DNA from: Bacteroidales bacterium
Lineage (GTDB): Bacteria; Bacteroidota; Bacteroidia; Bacteroidales; FEN-979
Assembly (NCBI GenBank): GCA_028706295.1
Contig: JAQWBQ010000004.1
Coordinates: 1-64,000, forward strand
Length of the DNA: 64,000 nt
Direction: 5' to 3'
In this document: positions 25,251 through 34,333 of the stretch, piece after piece
How positions within the stretch are numbered: position 1 is the stretch's first letter
How the letters are laid out: every line of letters begins with the position of its first letter
Made by a program: the position numbers and the translations under genes
Notes under the pieces: generated by a model
Told to the model about the DNA's origin: nothing
Database searches by the model: none
Seen by the model: only the letters and a program-made list of their open reading frames with translations

Positions 25251-26213
25251 ATGAAAGAATATATCAATTCGGGTTCCAAAGATACCCGTTCGGGTTTTGG
25301 CGCCGCCCTCCTCATCCTGGGCAGGAACAATCCCGATGTGGTCGCGTTGTGCGCCGACCTTACGGGTTCTTTAAAGATGGATGAGTTTGCAAAAACATTT
25401 CCCGATCGTTTTTTTCAGGTCGGAATCGCTGAAGCCAACATGATGGGGATCGCTGCCGGACTGACCATCGGTGGGAAGATTCCCTTCACAGGAACATTTG
25501 CTAACTTTTCTACCGCCCGGGTCTACGATCAGGTTCGGCAATCCATTGCCTACGCCAATAAGAACGTAAAGATATGTGCCTCGCATGCCGGTCTGACGCT
25601 GGGCGAAGACGGCGCTACCCACCAGAGCCTCGAGGATATCGGACTGATGAAAATGCTTCCAAACATGACCGTTATCTGCCCCTGCGATTACAATCAGACA
25701 AGGGCCGCCACCCTCGCGGTAGCCAACCACCTTGGCCCGGTGTACCTGAGATTCGGACGACCGAAATGGCCGAACTTCACCGATCCCGACCAAACCTTTG
25801 AAATCGGGAAAGCCCTGATTTGTAATGAAGGCACGGATGTTACACTGTTCGCGACCGGACACATGGTTTGGAATGCCATACAAGCTGGAAAAATATTGGA
25901 AACCAACGGCATTTCGGCAGAGATCATCAATATCGCCACCATCAAACCCCTCGATACTGCAGCAGTGATCCGGTCTGTTCAAAAAACGGGCTGTGCAGTC
26001 ACGGTTGAGGAACATATGCTGCAAGGCGGGATGGGTGATTGTATTGCCCAGACTCTGGTCAGGAACTTTCCCGCCCCGGTTGAAATGGTCGGGGTTAACA
26101 ATCAGTTTGGGGGCAGCGGAAAACCGGAAGAATTGCTGAAGGCCTACCACCTCGATGTTCCCGATATTGTCGAAGCCGCTCTCGCGGCAATCCGGAGAAA
26201 AGGAGGCCGCTAA
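25251..26213 (+). CDS. Transketolase, C-terminal (pyrimidine-binding) subunit
   Basis: A 320-residue protein equal to the second half of transketolase. FGAALLILGRNNPDVVALCADL, quoted here only by its ends FGAALL and CADL, opens the Pyr domain; FQVGIAEANMMGIAAGL carries the catalytic Glu, and THQSLEDIGLM the conserved His. The C-terminal domain (VEEHMLQGGMGD) completes the fold. It is the partner of the gene at 22953. Its stop overlaps the stop of the convergent KUP gene by 4 bp. Confidence 0.92.
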   Translation: MKEYINSGSKDTRSGFGAALLILGRNNPDVVALCADLTGSLKMDEFAKTFPDRFFQVGIAEANMMGIAAGLTIGGKIPFTGTFANFSTARVYDQVRQSIAYANKNVKICASHAGLTLGEDGATHQSLEDIGLMKMLPNMTVICPCDYNQTRAATLAVANHLGPVYLRFGRPKWPNFTDPDQTFEIGKALICNEGTDVTLFATGHMVWNAIQAGKILETNGISAEIINIATIKPLDTAAVIRSVQKTGCAVTVEEHMLQGGMGDCIAQTLVRNFPAPVEMVGVNNQFGGSGKPEELLKAYHLDVPDIVEAALAAIRRKGGR

Positions 26214-28177
26214 CCCTGGTGCTGCGTCAGATCGTTGCGCGTCATCAGGATGGGAATGTCTTTATCAATGTAAAGGGGAACCGTTTCAACCATTACATTG
26301 CTCGTGTCGAGCCCGAGTGACCTTACCTCCGAAATCCCGAATTTCTTGAAAATGGCATAGAGATCCATGATAAACTGCTCCCGGGGCGGGAAGTCGAAAT
26401 CGTAATTCTGGATCCGGTCGATGACGATAAAGCGGAAATCGGCGCTTACATGATGCTTTCGCAGGGATTTGTAATGACTTACCATGTCGATCTCGCTGTT
26501 ATGGGCGAGCTCTTCAAGAACCTGTCTGAAAAAGAGGTTAATTCTGGGCTGAACCTTGAACCCGATCTTGAAATCAACCTTGACCAGAATGCCTTCGATC
26601 ATCTGTGTGACTTTATATTCCAGCACATGCGGGTCATCCAGAATATCGACATGAAGTAACCAGTAAGTATCTGCTCTTTTTGGCTGTTTATTCAGGATCG
26701 AATAGATGATCTTTGATTCAATGTCGCTGGTTTTATTGGCTTTCGTCAGGAATACCAGGTTGGTTGCATATTTCGGAACGCTTTCGTCCTGACTGAGATC
26801 CCGGATGATATCGAAGAAGGTGTCGATTTTAATGAATTCGATGAAACTATTCTTGATCTTCCGTCCGTTGTACCATACCCACATGATGAGGAATAACAAT
26901 CCTCCGACCAGGATGGTGAACCACCCTCCGTGCATGAACTTGTTCAGGTTGGCGAACAGGAAAGATCCCTCGATCGACAGGTAAACCAGCAGAAATACGA
27001 CAATAACGTAGACCGGTACCTTCCGGTAATAGAGAAAAACACTCAGAAGCCCGGTGGTCATCAGCATGGTTATGGTGATCGAGAGGCCGTATGCAGCTTC
27101 CATGTTGGAGGAGCGCTGAAAGAATAGTACCACGAAAAGGCAGGAGAAGTAGAGAATCCAGTTGATGGAAGATATATACATCTGCCCCTTGATGTTGGTG
27201 GGGTAGTTGATCCGGATCTTGGGCCAGAAATTAAGCTGAATGGCCTCGCTGATCAGGGTGTAGGAGCCGCTGATCAGCGCCTGGCTTGCAATGATGGCAG
27301 CCGCCGTCGAAATCATGATGCCGATGAAAAGAAACCAGTGTGGCATGATTGAAAAGAACGGGTTGGTCCACTGGTACATTTGATCCGAATTCATCAGGAT
27401 CCAGGAACCCTGCCCGAAATAGTTCAGCAGCAAGGATATCTTAACGAAGATCCAGGAAACCCGGATATTATTCAAACCACAATGGCCAAGGTCGGAATAC
27501 AATGCCTCGGCGCCTGTGGTGCAAAGGAACACTGCTCCCATCAAAAGGAATCCGTTGGGGGTCTGGGTCAGGAACGTATAGGCATACTGCGGATCAATTG
27601 CCTTCAGAATCATCGGGTATTTCAGAATCTGTAAGATTCCCAGAACGCTCAGCATCGTGAACCATATCAGCATGATCGGGCCGAATGATTTACCTACTGC
27701 CTTGGTGCCGAACTTCTGGATGAAAAACAATCCTGTGATGATAGCGACCACAATGGGTATGACCGGTACGCGCGGATTCAGGATGGAGAGTCCTTCGATG
27801 GACGAAACGATGGTGATCGAAGGGGTGATCACGCCATCGGCCAGCAGGGTGCTGCCTCCGATAATGGCCAGTATATATGCCCATTTTGCCCGTTTCCGGA
27901 TCAGTGCGAAAAGCGAAAAAATTCCCCCTTCCCCGTTGTTGTCGGCCCGCAGGGTGATGACGATATATTTAAGTGTCGTTTGTAACGTCAGGGTCCAGAA
28001 AATACAGGATAACCCTCCCAGGATGAATTGGGTGGTAATGGTTTCACCGCCTGCAACAATGGCCTTCATCACATACAGGGGCGAAGTCCCGATGTCACCG
28101 TAAACAATTCCCAACGTGATCAGCAAACCTGCTGCCGACAACGCCTGGGAATGGTTTTTTAGATTGGGATGCCGCAT
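26210..28177 (-). CDS. kup: KUP-family potassium transporter (copy 1)
   Basis: A 655-residue K+/H+ symporter of the KUP/HAK family. GIVYGDIGTSPLYVMKAI is the signature near the N-terminus; twelve hydrophobic segments fill residues 15-450 and a ~200-residue cytoplasmic domain follows. DNNGEGGIFSLFALIRKRA and LADGVITPSI (both family motifs) are intact. A close paralogue (28263-30215) lies just upstream in the same direction; the two share long identical blocks such as YDFDFPPREQFIMDLYAI. An 85-base gap with its own -7 box suggests this copy can be expressed apart from the rest. Confidence 0.93.
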   Translation of the reverse strand: MRHPNLKNHSQALSAAGLLITLGIVYGDIGTSPLYVMKAIVAGGETITTQFILGGLSCIFWTLTLQTTLKYIVITLRADNNGEGGIFSLFALIRKRAKWAYILAIIGGSTLLADGVITPSITIVSSIEGLSILNPRVPVIPIVVAIITGLFFIQKFGTKAVGKSFGPIMLIWFTMLSVLGILQILKYPMILKAIDPQYAYTFLTQTPNGFLLMGAVFLCTTGAEALYSDLGHCGLNNIRVSWIFVKISLLLNYFGQGSWILMNSDQMYQWTNPFFSIMPHWFLFIGIMISTAAAIIASQALISGSYTLISEAIQLNFWPKIRINYPTNIKGQMYISSINWILYFSCLFVVLFFQRSSNMEAAYGLSITITMLMTTGLLSVFLYYRKVPVYVIVVFLLVYLSIEGSFLFANLNKFMHGGWFTILVGGLLFLIMWVWYNGRKIKNSFIEFIKIDTFFDIIRDLSQDESVPKYATNLVFLTKANKTSDIESKIIYSILNKQPKRADTYWLLHVDILDDPHVLEYKVTQMIEGILVKVDFKIGFKVQPRINLFFRQVLEELAHNSEIDMVSHYKSLRKHHVSADFRFIVIDRIQNYDFDFPPREQFIMDLYAIFKKFGISEVRSLGLDTSNVMVETVPLYIDKDIPILMTRNDLTQHQG

Positions 28178-28211
28178 GGTACTTCAGTTTTACCGGTCAA
28201 AAAAGCGGCTG

Positions 28212-28219
28212 CAAATGTA
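28212..28219 (-). promoter_or_regulatory. -7 box (TACATTTG) for KUP copy 1
   Basis: TACATTTGCAG on the minus strand, 34 bases before the start at 28177 and in the gap between the two KUP genes. It would allow separate control of the two copies. Confidence 0.5.
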
Positions 28220-28262
28220 CTATAATAATGACCGGATTGATGTCAGAGTTCCGTTTTATTTT

Positions 28263-30215
28263 TTAGTGATCGTGGCGGGTAAGAAGGACCGGTGTCTCTT
28301 TATCGATGTATAGTGGCACCGTCTCCACGGTCACATTGCTCGTATCCAGCCCGAGGGATCGTACATCGCTGATCCCGAACCGCTTCAGAATCGCGTACAA
28401 ATCCATGATGAACTGCTCCCTGGGGGGGAAGTCAAAGTCGTAGTTCTGGATCCGGTCAATGACAACGAACCTGAAATCACTCTGAATATGGAATTGCCGC
28501 AGCGAATCATAATGACTCCGCAAATCAATCTCGTTATTGCGGCTCATCTCTTCAAGTACCTGCCGGAAGAAGAGGTTAAGCCTGGGTTGAACCTTGAAAC
28601 CGATCTTGAAATCAACCTTGATTAACCGGCCCTGAATGAAGTGTTTCACCTTGTACTCCAGAATGTGAGGTTCGTCGAGGATATCGATGTGGAGCATCCA
28701 GTAAGTATCGGCCCGCTTGGGTTGTTTGTTCAATATCGAATAGATGATTTTCGACTCGATATCGGTCTCTTTGTTGGCCTTAGTCAGAAAAACAAGATTT
28801 GTAGCGTATTTCGGAATATTTTCATCTTTCGATAAAGCATTTATGATCCCGATATAATCTTCAATTTTCAGGAACTCAATGAAACTGTTCTTTATCCTCC
28901 GACCGTTAAACCATACGTACATGATGATGAACAGAAAGGCACCGATCAGAAAAGTAATGTATCCCCCGTGGGTGAATTTATTGAGGTTTGCAACCAGGAA
29001 TGAACCTTCGATGGAGAGGTAGAGCATAAGGAAGATTCCCAGCAGATATTTTGGTACATGTTTGTAAAAAAGGTAGGTCCCAAGCAGGATAGTGGTCATC
29101 AGCATCGTGATGTTGATCGTCAGCCCGTATGCCGCCTCCATATTCGACGATTTCTGGAAGAACAATACGATGAAGACACAGCAAACATATAGGATCCAGT
29201 TGATGCTCGAAATATACATCTGACCTTTAATATAGGTCGGGTAGTTGATCTTGACCTTCGGCCAGAAATTCAGGGAGATCGCTTCACTGATCAGGGTGAA
29301 TGAACTGGTTATCATCGCCTGGCTCGCAATAATGGCCGCAACCGTTGCGACCACGATGCCGGGGATCAGAAACCAGGTAGGCATGATCACGAAAAACGGA
29401 TTGGTCCATTCGTTAACGTTGTCGAGATTCAGGAGGATCCAGGAACCTTGTCCGAAATAGTTGAATATCAGGCATGTTTTGACAAAAATCCAGGTAGCCC
29501 GGATGTTGCTTCTGCCACAATGTCCCAGGTCGGAGTAAAGGGCATCGGCTCCGGTGGTACAGAGAAAGATGGCGCCGAGCAACAGGAACCCTTTGGGATA
29601 AGATACCAGGAATTGAAATGCATGAATGGGGTTGATGGCTCCGAAAATGGCCGGGTACCTGATAACCTGGTTCAAACCGAATGTTCCGAGCATGGCGAAC
29701 CAGATAAGCATGATCGGGCCAAAGGATTTCCCGATCGACCGGGTTCCGAATTTCTGGATCGCAAACAACACGGTGATGATCATGATGGTGATGGGCACGA
29801 CCGGGATCCTGGGATTCTCGATCAGCAATCCCTCTACCGCCGAGATGATGGTGATCGCCGGTGTGATGATGCTGTCGGCCATCAGCGTACATCCCCCGAT
29901 CATGGCAAAAACGAAGGCCCATTTCGCCCGTTTTCGGATCAGCGCGAACAAGGCAAAAATTCCTCCTTCCCCTTTGTTGTCGGCCCGGAGGGCGAAAATG
30001 ATGTATTTCAGCGTCGTTTGAAGCGTGAGCGTCCAGAATATACAGGAAAGGGCGCCGGTAATAAAAGTAGCATTGATTTCGTTTGCACCGGCAACAATGG
30101 CACGCATCACATAGAGTGGAGAAGTACCGATGTCGCCGTAAACTATACCTAAAGTTACAATGAGCCCGGCAGCAGAAATCTTTTCGATACTTTCTTTTTT
30201 CCGGGAAGAATCCAT
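28263..30215 (-). CDS. kup: KUP-family potassium transporter (copy 2)
   Basis: A 650-residue paralogue of the preceding transporter with the same layout: GIVYGDIGTSPLYVMRAI, DNKGEGGIFALFALIRKRA, twelve membrane segments and a ~200-residue cytoplasmic tail. The copies differ most in the loops and in the first 15 residues (MDSSRKKESIEKIS here). Its start is 10 bases after the DedA stop, so it is in one transcript with dedA and the phosphate carrier. Two copies may differ in affinity or in response to pH or osmolarity; that is inference. Confidence 0.93.
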   Translation of the reverse strand: MDSSRKKESIEKISAAGLIVTLGIVYGDIGTSPLYVMRAIVAGANEINATFITGALSCIFWTLTLQTTLKYIIFALRADNKGEGGIFALFALIRKRAKWAFVFAMIGGCTLMADSIITPAITIISAVEGLLIENPRIPVVPITIMIITVLFAIQKFGTRSIGKSFGPIMLIWFAMLGTFGLNQVIRYPAIFGAINPIHAFQFLVSYPKGFLLLGAIFLCTTGADALYSDLGHCGRSNIRATWIFVKTCLIFNYFGQGSWILLNLDNVNEWTNPFFVIMPTWFLIPGIVVATVAAIIASQAMITSSFTLISEAISLNFWPKVKINYPTYIKGQMYISSINWILYVCCVFIVLFFQKSSNMEAAYGLTINITMLMTTILLGTYLFYKHVPKYLLGIFLMLYLSIEGSFLVANLNKFTHGGYITFLIGAFLFIIMYVWFNGRRIKNSFIEFLKIEDYIGIINALSKDENIPKYATNLVFLTKANKETDIESKIIYSILNKQPKRADTYWMLHIDILDEPHILEYKVKHFIQGRLIKVDFKIGFKVQPRLNLFFRQVLEEMSRNNEIDLRSHYDSLRQFHIQSDFRFVVIDRIQNYDFDFPPREQFIMDLYAILKRFGISDVRSLGLDTSNVTVETVPLYIDKETPVLLTRHDH

Positions 30216-30225
30216 GGCTGGATGG

Positions 30226-30876
30226 TTATTGTTTCTTTTTCAGCAGTTGCCTTATTCCGCCAATCATTATGGGTAACAGTGAGACAAAGATGATGGTGAG
30301 AATGGCGATCGTAAAATTGTTGCGTACAAAGGGGATGTTACCAAAGAAATAGCCCCCGAGGCAGAAAGAAAGCACCCACAACACGTTCCCGACGATGCTG
30401 AACGAAAGGAACCGAAGGTAATGCATGGTGCCGACACCGGCAACGAACGGTGCAAATGTCCTGATGATCGGCATAAACCGCGCAATGATGATGGTTTTTC
30501 CCCCATGTTTCTCGTAAAAGGCGTGGGTCTTGTCAAGATACTCCCTCCGGATCAGACGGTAATTTTTCTCATACACCTTGTGCCCCAGGAGTCTCCCGGT
30601 CCAGTAATTGGTGTTGTCGCCACCGAATGCAGCAGCAAGAAAAAGCGGAATCAGCGCGGTGATTAAAAGCGGATGACTCACCATGGCGGCAATGGTCCCT
30701 GCTGCAAACAACAGCGAATCGCCGGGTAAAAATGGGGTCACCACAAACCCTGTTTCCATGAAAACAATAATGAACAGGATCAGGTAGGTCCAGGTCCGGT
30801 AATCCGTGACCCACTGCTGTAAATGAACATCAATGTGGAGGATAATATCAATCAGCTCCTTGATAAGATCAATCAT
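30226..30876 (-). CDS. DedA-family membrane protein
   Basis: A 216-residue protein of the DedA/VTT family. The acidic Glu in FMETGFVVTPFLPGDS, the PGDS motif and two arginines in ARFMPIIRTFAPF, both needed for DedA function in E. coli, are present, as is GGYFFGN. Some members flip undecaprenyl phosphate or phosphatidylethanolamine, and several need the proton motive force. It sits between the phosphate carrier (adjacent base) and KUP copy 2, which suits a role linked to ion or pH homeostasis, but the true substrate is unknown. Confidence 0.9.
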   Translation of the reverse strand: MIDLIKELIDIILHIDVHLQQWVTDYRTWTYLILFIIVFMETGFVVTPFLPGDSLLFAAGTIAAMVSHPLLITALIPLFLAAAFGGDNTNYWTGRLLGHKVYEKNYRLIRREYLDKTHAFYEKHGGKTIIIARFMPIIRTFAPFVAGVGTMHYLRFLSFSIVGNVLWVLSFCLGGYFFGNIPFVRNNFTIAILTIIFVSLLPIMIGGIRQLLKKKQ

Positions 30877-32292
30877 CTATACAAAAATGGTTCGTAAAAC
30901 AAAAAAGAGAATGCCTGATAGTAAAATGGTGACCGGCAAGGTTATCAGCCATGCCAGCGCTATGCTTTTAACCGTTCCCATCCGCAGGTTCTGACGGCCG
31001 CTTCCGGCGACCATCGTACCGGCAACCCCCGACGATAAAACATGCGTGGTGCTGACGGGAAGACCCAACCAGGAGGATGCCAGAATGGTAATGGTGGCTA
31101 CGAGATTTGCACTGGCGCCCTGCGCATACGACATGTGGGTTTTTCCGATTTTTTCTCCGATCGTAACAACAATTCTTTTCCAACCGATCATCGTTCCCAG
31201 TCCAAGAGAAATTGAAACAAGCAAAATGACCCAACGGGGAGCGTATTCCGTATTCGTTTTAAAATCCCTGAGATTTGATTTTATAATAGAGACCTGAATT
31301 CCTGATATGTTTGAACCCGGATATGTCTGGATTTTTTTCAGCAGCATTTCCGTTTTTTTTGATACAAGAATGATGCATTTTCTGATATTAAAATGATCCT
31401 CATGCTCTAGCTCATCAAAAGATCTGATCCCCGCAAGTTTCTGTTTGATAAAAGTCAGATTGGAAAAAACAGTATCAAGAGCGGATTGTTCATTGATGGA
31501 AAGTACCTTTTGATCTATTTTTTTTAAATTCCATTCGATCTGCTTTGTTTCATAGAGTAAATTTTCAGGATGTTTGGATCGATCGACAGAGAAAAAAACC
31601 GGTGAAAATGCTATGAGTATTAACATGATTAAACCAACACCTTTCTGACCGTCGTTTGAGCCATGTGCGTAACTGACACTGGTGCATGTCAGTACCAGGA
31701 TACTTCTGATCCACATGGGGGGTGGTTTTTTTGAGGTAGGTTCATTAAAAATCTGGTTATTTTGAACAAGTTTTCTGAGAATAAACATGAGGATAATCGC
31801 TATTGCAAATCCTAATACCGGTGATATGAACAGGGAAAGTCCAACATCAATGACTTTTCCCCAATTTAATGCTGAAGAATGTGATCCAGGAATTAAATAA
31901 TAAGCAAGTCCAACTCCAAATATCGATCCGATCAGGGTATGGGAACTGCTGCAGGGCATACCGATATACCAGGTGGCCAGGTTCCAGATAATAGCGGTAA
32001 TTATAAGTGGAAGGATCATGGATAAACCGTGCAGCAGGTTTTTATCCACGAGCAATTCGACCGGCAGCAGGTTGACAATTCCCATGGCGACCGCGATACC
32101 CCCGACATTGACCCCGATGAAATTCCACAAACCCGACCATACAACGGCTGTGGTCGGTTTCAGCGAATGCGTGTAAATAACGGTTGCAACAGCATTGGCC
32201 GTGTCGTGAAATCCGTTGATGAACTCGAAGGCGCATGCCGCGAACAGGCATAAGATCAATAGGATAGAATAAGTCGTGTCTAAACCAAACAT
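30877..32292 (-). CDS. PiT-family inorganic phosphate transporter
   Basis: A 471-residue phosphate permease. The two GFHDTANAVATVI / GANAN-like signature repeats are clear: FEFINGFHDTANAVAT at residues ~22-37 and, in the second half, SYAQGASANLVATI, with VSTTHVLSSGVAG at ~430. Between the two membrane halves (~215-335) is a hydrophilic, helical insert (ENLLYETKQIEWNLKK and onward), longer than in E. coli PitA and of unknown function. It imports metal phosphate with protons. It ends one base before dedA begins. Confidence 0.92.
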   Translation of the reverse strand: MFGLDTTYSILLILCLFAACAFEFINGFHDTANAVATVIYTHSLKPTTAVVWSGLWNFIGVNVGGIAVAMGIVNLLPVELLVDKNLLHGLSMILPLIITAIIWNLATWYIGMPCSSSHTLIGSIFGVGLAYYLIPGSHSSALNWGKVIDVGLSLFISPVLGFAIAIILMFILRKLVQNNQIFNEPTSKKPPPMWIRSILVLTCTSVSYAHGSNDGQKGVGLIMLILIAFSPVFFSVDRSKHPENLLYETKQIEWNLKKIDQKVLSINEQSALDTVFSNLTFIKQKLAGIRSFDELEHEDHFNIRKCIILVSKKTEMLLKKIQTYPGSNISGIQVSIIKSNLRDFKTNTEYAPRWVILLVSISLGLGTMIGWKRIVVTIGEKIGKTHMSYAQGASANLVATITILASSWLGLPVSTTHVLSSGVAGTMVAGSGRQNLRMGTVKSIALAWLITLPVTILLSGILFFVLRTIFV

Positions 32293-32314
32293 GCAGCTAT
32301 CAGATTAGCGAAAG

Positions 32315-32328
32315 GATCCTGCAGGATC
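32315..32328. repeat. 14-bp perfect palindrome in the leader of the phosphate carrier gene
   Basis: GATCCTGCAGGATC, 23 bases upstream of the start codon of the PiT gene. It could be a regulator site or a small hairpin in the leader. No further copy was noticed. Confidence 0.4.
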
Positions 32329-32365
32329 AGCCGGAAAATTAAAAAGAAAAAATCGTCCGACAATC

Positions 32366-32379
32366 AATTGTTAACAATT
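32366..32379. repeat. 14-bp perfect palindrome at the end of the antiporter gene
   Basis: AATTGTTAACAATT, overlapping the last bases of the antiporter gene and 74 bases before the PiT start. It is AT-rich and symmetrical enough to be an operator for a dimeric regulator of the downstream PiT-dedA-kup genes, but may be chance. Confidence 0.35.
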
Positions 32380-33631
32380 AAGTGAAAGTATCCAGCTTTC
32401 TTTTTTCATGAGATTCGATGATCCTGAATGAATCCCGGAGCAGGAACGGAGTCAGGATGGTGGTGACCAGCGCCATCAGGATAAGGATCGAGTAAATCGA
32501 CACGTTGATGAAACCTTTTGCCATGGCGATGTTGGCTATCACCAGTTCCATAATCCCACGTGCATTCAGCCCGATGCCGATGGTTGCCGATCGCATATGG
32601 TCGAATCCGGCAAGCCGGCCCCCGAGGTATCCTCCGAATATCTTGCTGACAATGGAACCCGTTATGACGACCAGGAGCAGGGTGCCATATTCAAACGACT
32701 GCAGATGGAAGGAAATTCCCATCGTGGCAAAAAAGATCGGTGCCAGGAATCCCATTGTGATGCCGGAAACACTTTTCTTTGCCCGGTCCAGATCACGGGC
32801 GGCCAGCATGCTCCTGGGAAGCAGAATGGCGCCGAAAAATGCCCCGACGATCAGATGTAGTCCAAGCAATTCGGCAATGCTTGCAAATACCAGTACAAAA
32901 AGAATGATCAGGGCAAAAAGTGATTCTTTACCCCGGAGATAACCGAAGAACTTATTCATCCGGGGATTGACGACATTCACTTTCCGTTTTGCCAGCTTGA
33001 ACAGCCGGTACGCAACCATCAGAATGGCCGTAAAGAGCCCCACCTTTGCAATGGTTATCAGGATCGACAACGTCAGATCACCCAGCCCCCGGTTGGCCTC
33101 GTTGAAATCGAGGATGATCCCAAGGATCAGCAACGCCAGGACGTCGCTGAAAATCGCGGCAGAGATGATCCGCTGACCAACGTTGGTCTGTAACTTTCCC
33201 AGGTCCATCAGGATCCGGATGCTGACCGGCAAAGCGGTAATGGCCATACAAAGTCCCAGGAAAATGGTAAAAATATTTGTGAAACGGAATGCGATGCCTA
33301 CCAGCAATCCCGTGACCATCGGAATCAAAAAGCCTAAAAGGGCTATCCAGATGTTCCTGCCCCGTATGGAATTCCGGATCTCCTCCACCTCGATTTCCAT
33401 ACCTGCAAGAACAATCAGCATGAATACACCGAGTTCGGCAATCATACGCATCTCGCCTGTGTCGGGAATGATGTTGAGCAACGACGGACCCAGGACGATA
33501 CCGGCTATCAGCTCTCCGATCATCGATGGCTGTCCCAATCGCTCCGAAATCTCACCAAATACCTTGGCGCACAACAGCAAAATCAATAAATTGACAATGA
33601 AGGGGAGTTGACTGTGTGCCAGATGCAACAT
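32378..33631 (-). CDS. CPA2-family cation/proton antiporter
   Basis: A 417-residue membrane protein with about twelve hydrophobic segments. GEISERLGQPSMIGELIAGIVLGPS is the start of the Na+/H+ exchanger domain (shown by ERLGQPSMIGEL and LGPS), and an aspartate sits in FSDVLALL in the region of the ion-binding pair. It lacks a C-terminal TrkA-N or UspA domain, so it is a short NapA/KefB-like carrier. It should exchange Na+ or K+ for protons. It is the first gene of the minus-strand ion-transport block, 85 bases before PiT. Confidence 0.88.
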   Translation of the reverse strand: MLHLAHSQLPFIVNLLILLLCAKVFGEISERLGQPSMIGELIAGIVLGPSLLNIIPDTGEMRMIAELGVFMLIVLAGMEIEVEEIRNSIRGRNIWIALLGFLIPMVTGLLVGIAFRFTNIFTIFLGLCMAITALPVSIRILMDLGKLQTNVGQRIISAAIFSDVLALLILGIILDFNEANRGLGDLTLSILITIAKVGLFTAILMVAYRLFKLAKRKVNVVNPRMNKFFGYLRGKESLFALIILFVLVFASIAELLGLHLIVGAFFGAILLPRSMLAARDLDRAKKSVSGITMGFLAPIFFATMGISFHLQSFEYGTLLLVVITGSIVSKIFGGYLGGRLAGFDHMRSATIGIGLNARGIMELVIANIAMAKGFINVSIYSILILMALVTTILTPFLLRDSFRIIESHEKRKLDTFT

Positions 33632-33701
33632 AAGGTACAGCGTGGGCAGATTCAGTACAAAATTAATTCTTTTTCAATATCCCAATGCCATCTCCGTGCG
33701 T

Positions 33702-33732
33702 TGAAGCGATTTTCACGGATTGGTTAACTTTG
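33702..33732 (+). promoter_or_regulatory. Promoter of pnuC (TTG, 20 bp, TAACTTTG), predicts a leaderless message
   Basis: TTG at 33702-33704 and TAACTTTG at 33725-33732 are 20 bp apart. Transcription should begin about five bases downstream, which is the A of the ATG at 33737. Confidence 0.65.
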
Positions 33733-33736
33733 CGCC

Positions 33737-34333
33737 ATGGATTTGACCTCAATCGTCTACATCGGGCCATTTCAAACAAGCTATCTCGAACTTACAGCGG
33801 TTTTCTTCGGACTCCTGAGCGTGTGGTTCATGAAGAAGGAGCGAGTACTTGTCTTTCCTTTCGGTATCATCAATGTACTGATTTATGTATATATTTGTTT
33901 TGATACGAAGCTTTATGCCTATGCATCGATCAATATCTTTTATTTTATTATGAGTGTTTACGGGTGGTACAACTGGACCAGGAAGGATGCGGATGACAAG
34001 AGGATCAAAATCAGTCAGTGTTCGCGAACAGAAATGATATTCAATACGCTGGCCATTGTCCTCTTTTTTTTCCTGATCCGGTTTGTCCTCAAAGAGTACA
34101 CCGACAGCCGGCTTCCCGATTGGGATGCCTTTACTACCTCGGTGTATATCATTGCGCAATGGCTTCTTTCCCGAAAAAAGATTGAGAACTGGCTCCTTTG
34201 GATCCTGGGCGACGTGATTTCCATCGGGTTGTTCGCTTCACAAAACCTCTATTTCAGCAGTCTTCAGTATCTCGTGTTTACCATCATCGCTGTTTTGGGT
34301 TTCCTTGAATGGCGTATAAAACTGATCAAATGA
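33737..34333 (+). CDS. pnuC: Nicotinamide riboside transporter PnuC
   Basis: A 198-residue membrane protein with seven hydrophobic segments. ELTAVFFGLLSVWFMKKE and the INIFYFIMSVYGWYNW motif (shown as INIFYFIMSVYGWYNW only) identify PnuC, which carries nicotinamide riboside by facilitated diffusion and relies on a kinase to trap it. The gene for a NadR-like kinase overlaps its end by four bases (ATGA), so the two work as a salvage pair. The ATG starts right at the predicted transcription start; a TTG at 33743 is the nearest alternative. Confidence 0.9.
   Translation: MDLTSIVYIGPFQTSYLELTAVFFGLLSVWFMKKERVLVFPFGIINVLIYVYICFDTKLYAYASINIFYFIMSVYGWYNWTRKDADDKRIKISQCSRTEMIFNTLAIVLFFFLIRFVLKEYTDSRLPDWDAFTTSVYIIAQWLLSRKKIENWLLWILGDVISIGLFASQNLYFSSLQYLVFTIIAVLGFLEWRIKLIK

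Noticed and set aside
29448..30152. A 234-residue open frame opposite KUP copy 2
   Set aside because: It is the shadow of the KUP gene on the other strand, with no signal peptide, motif or promoter.
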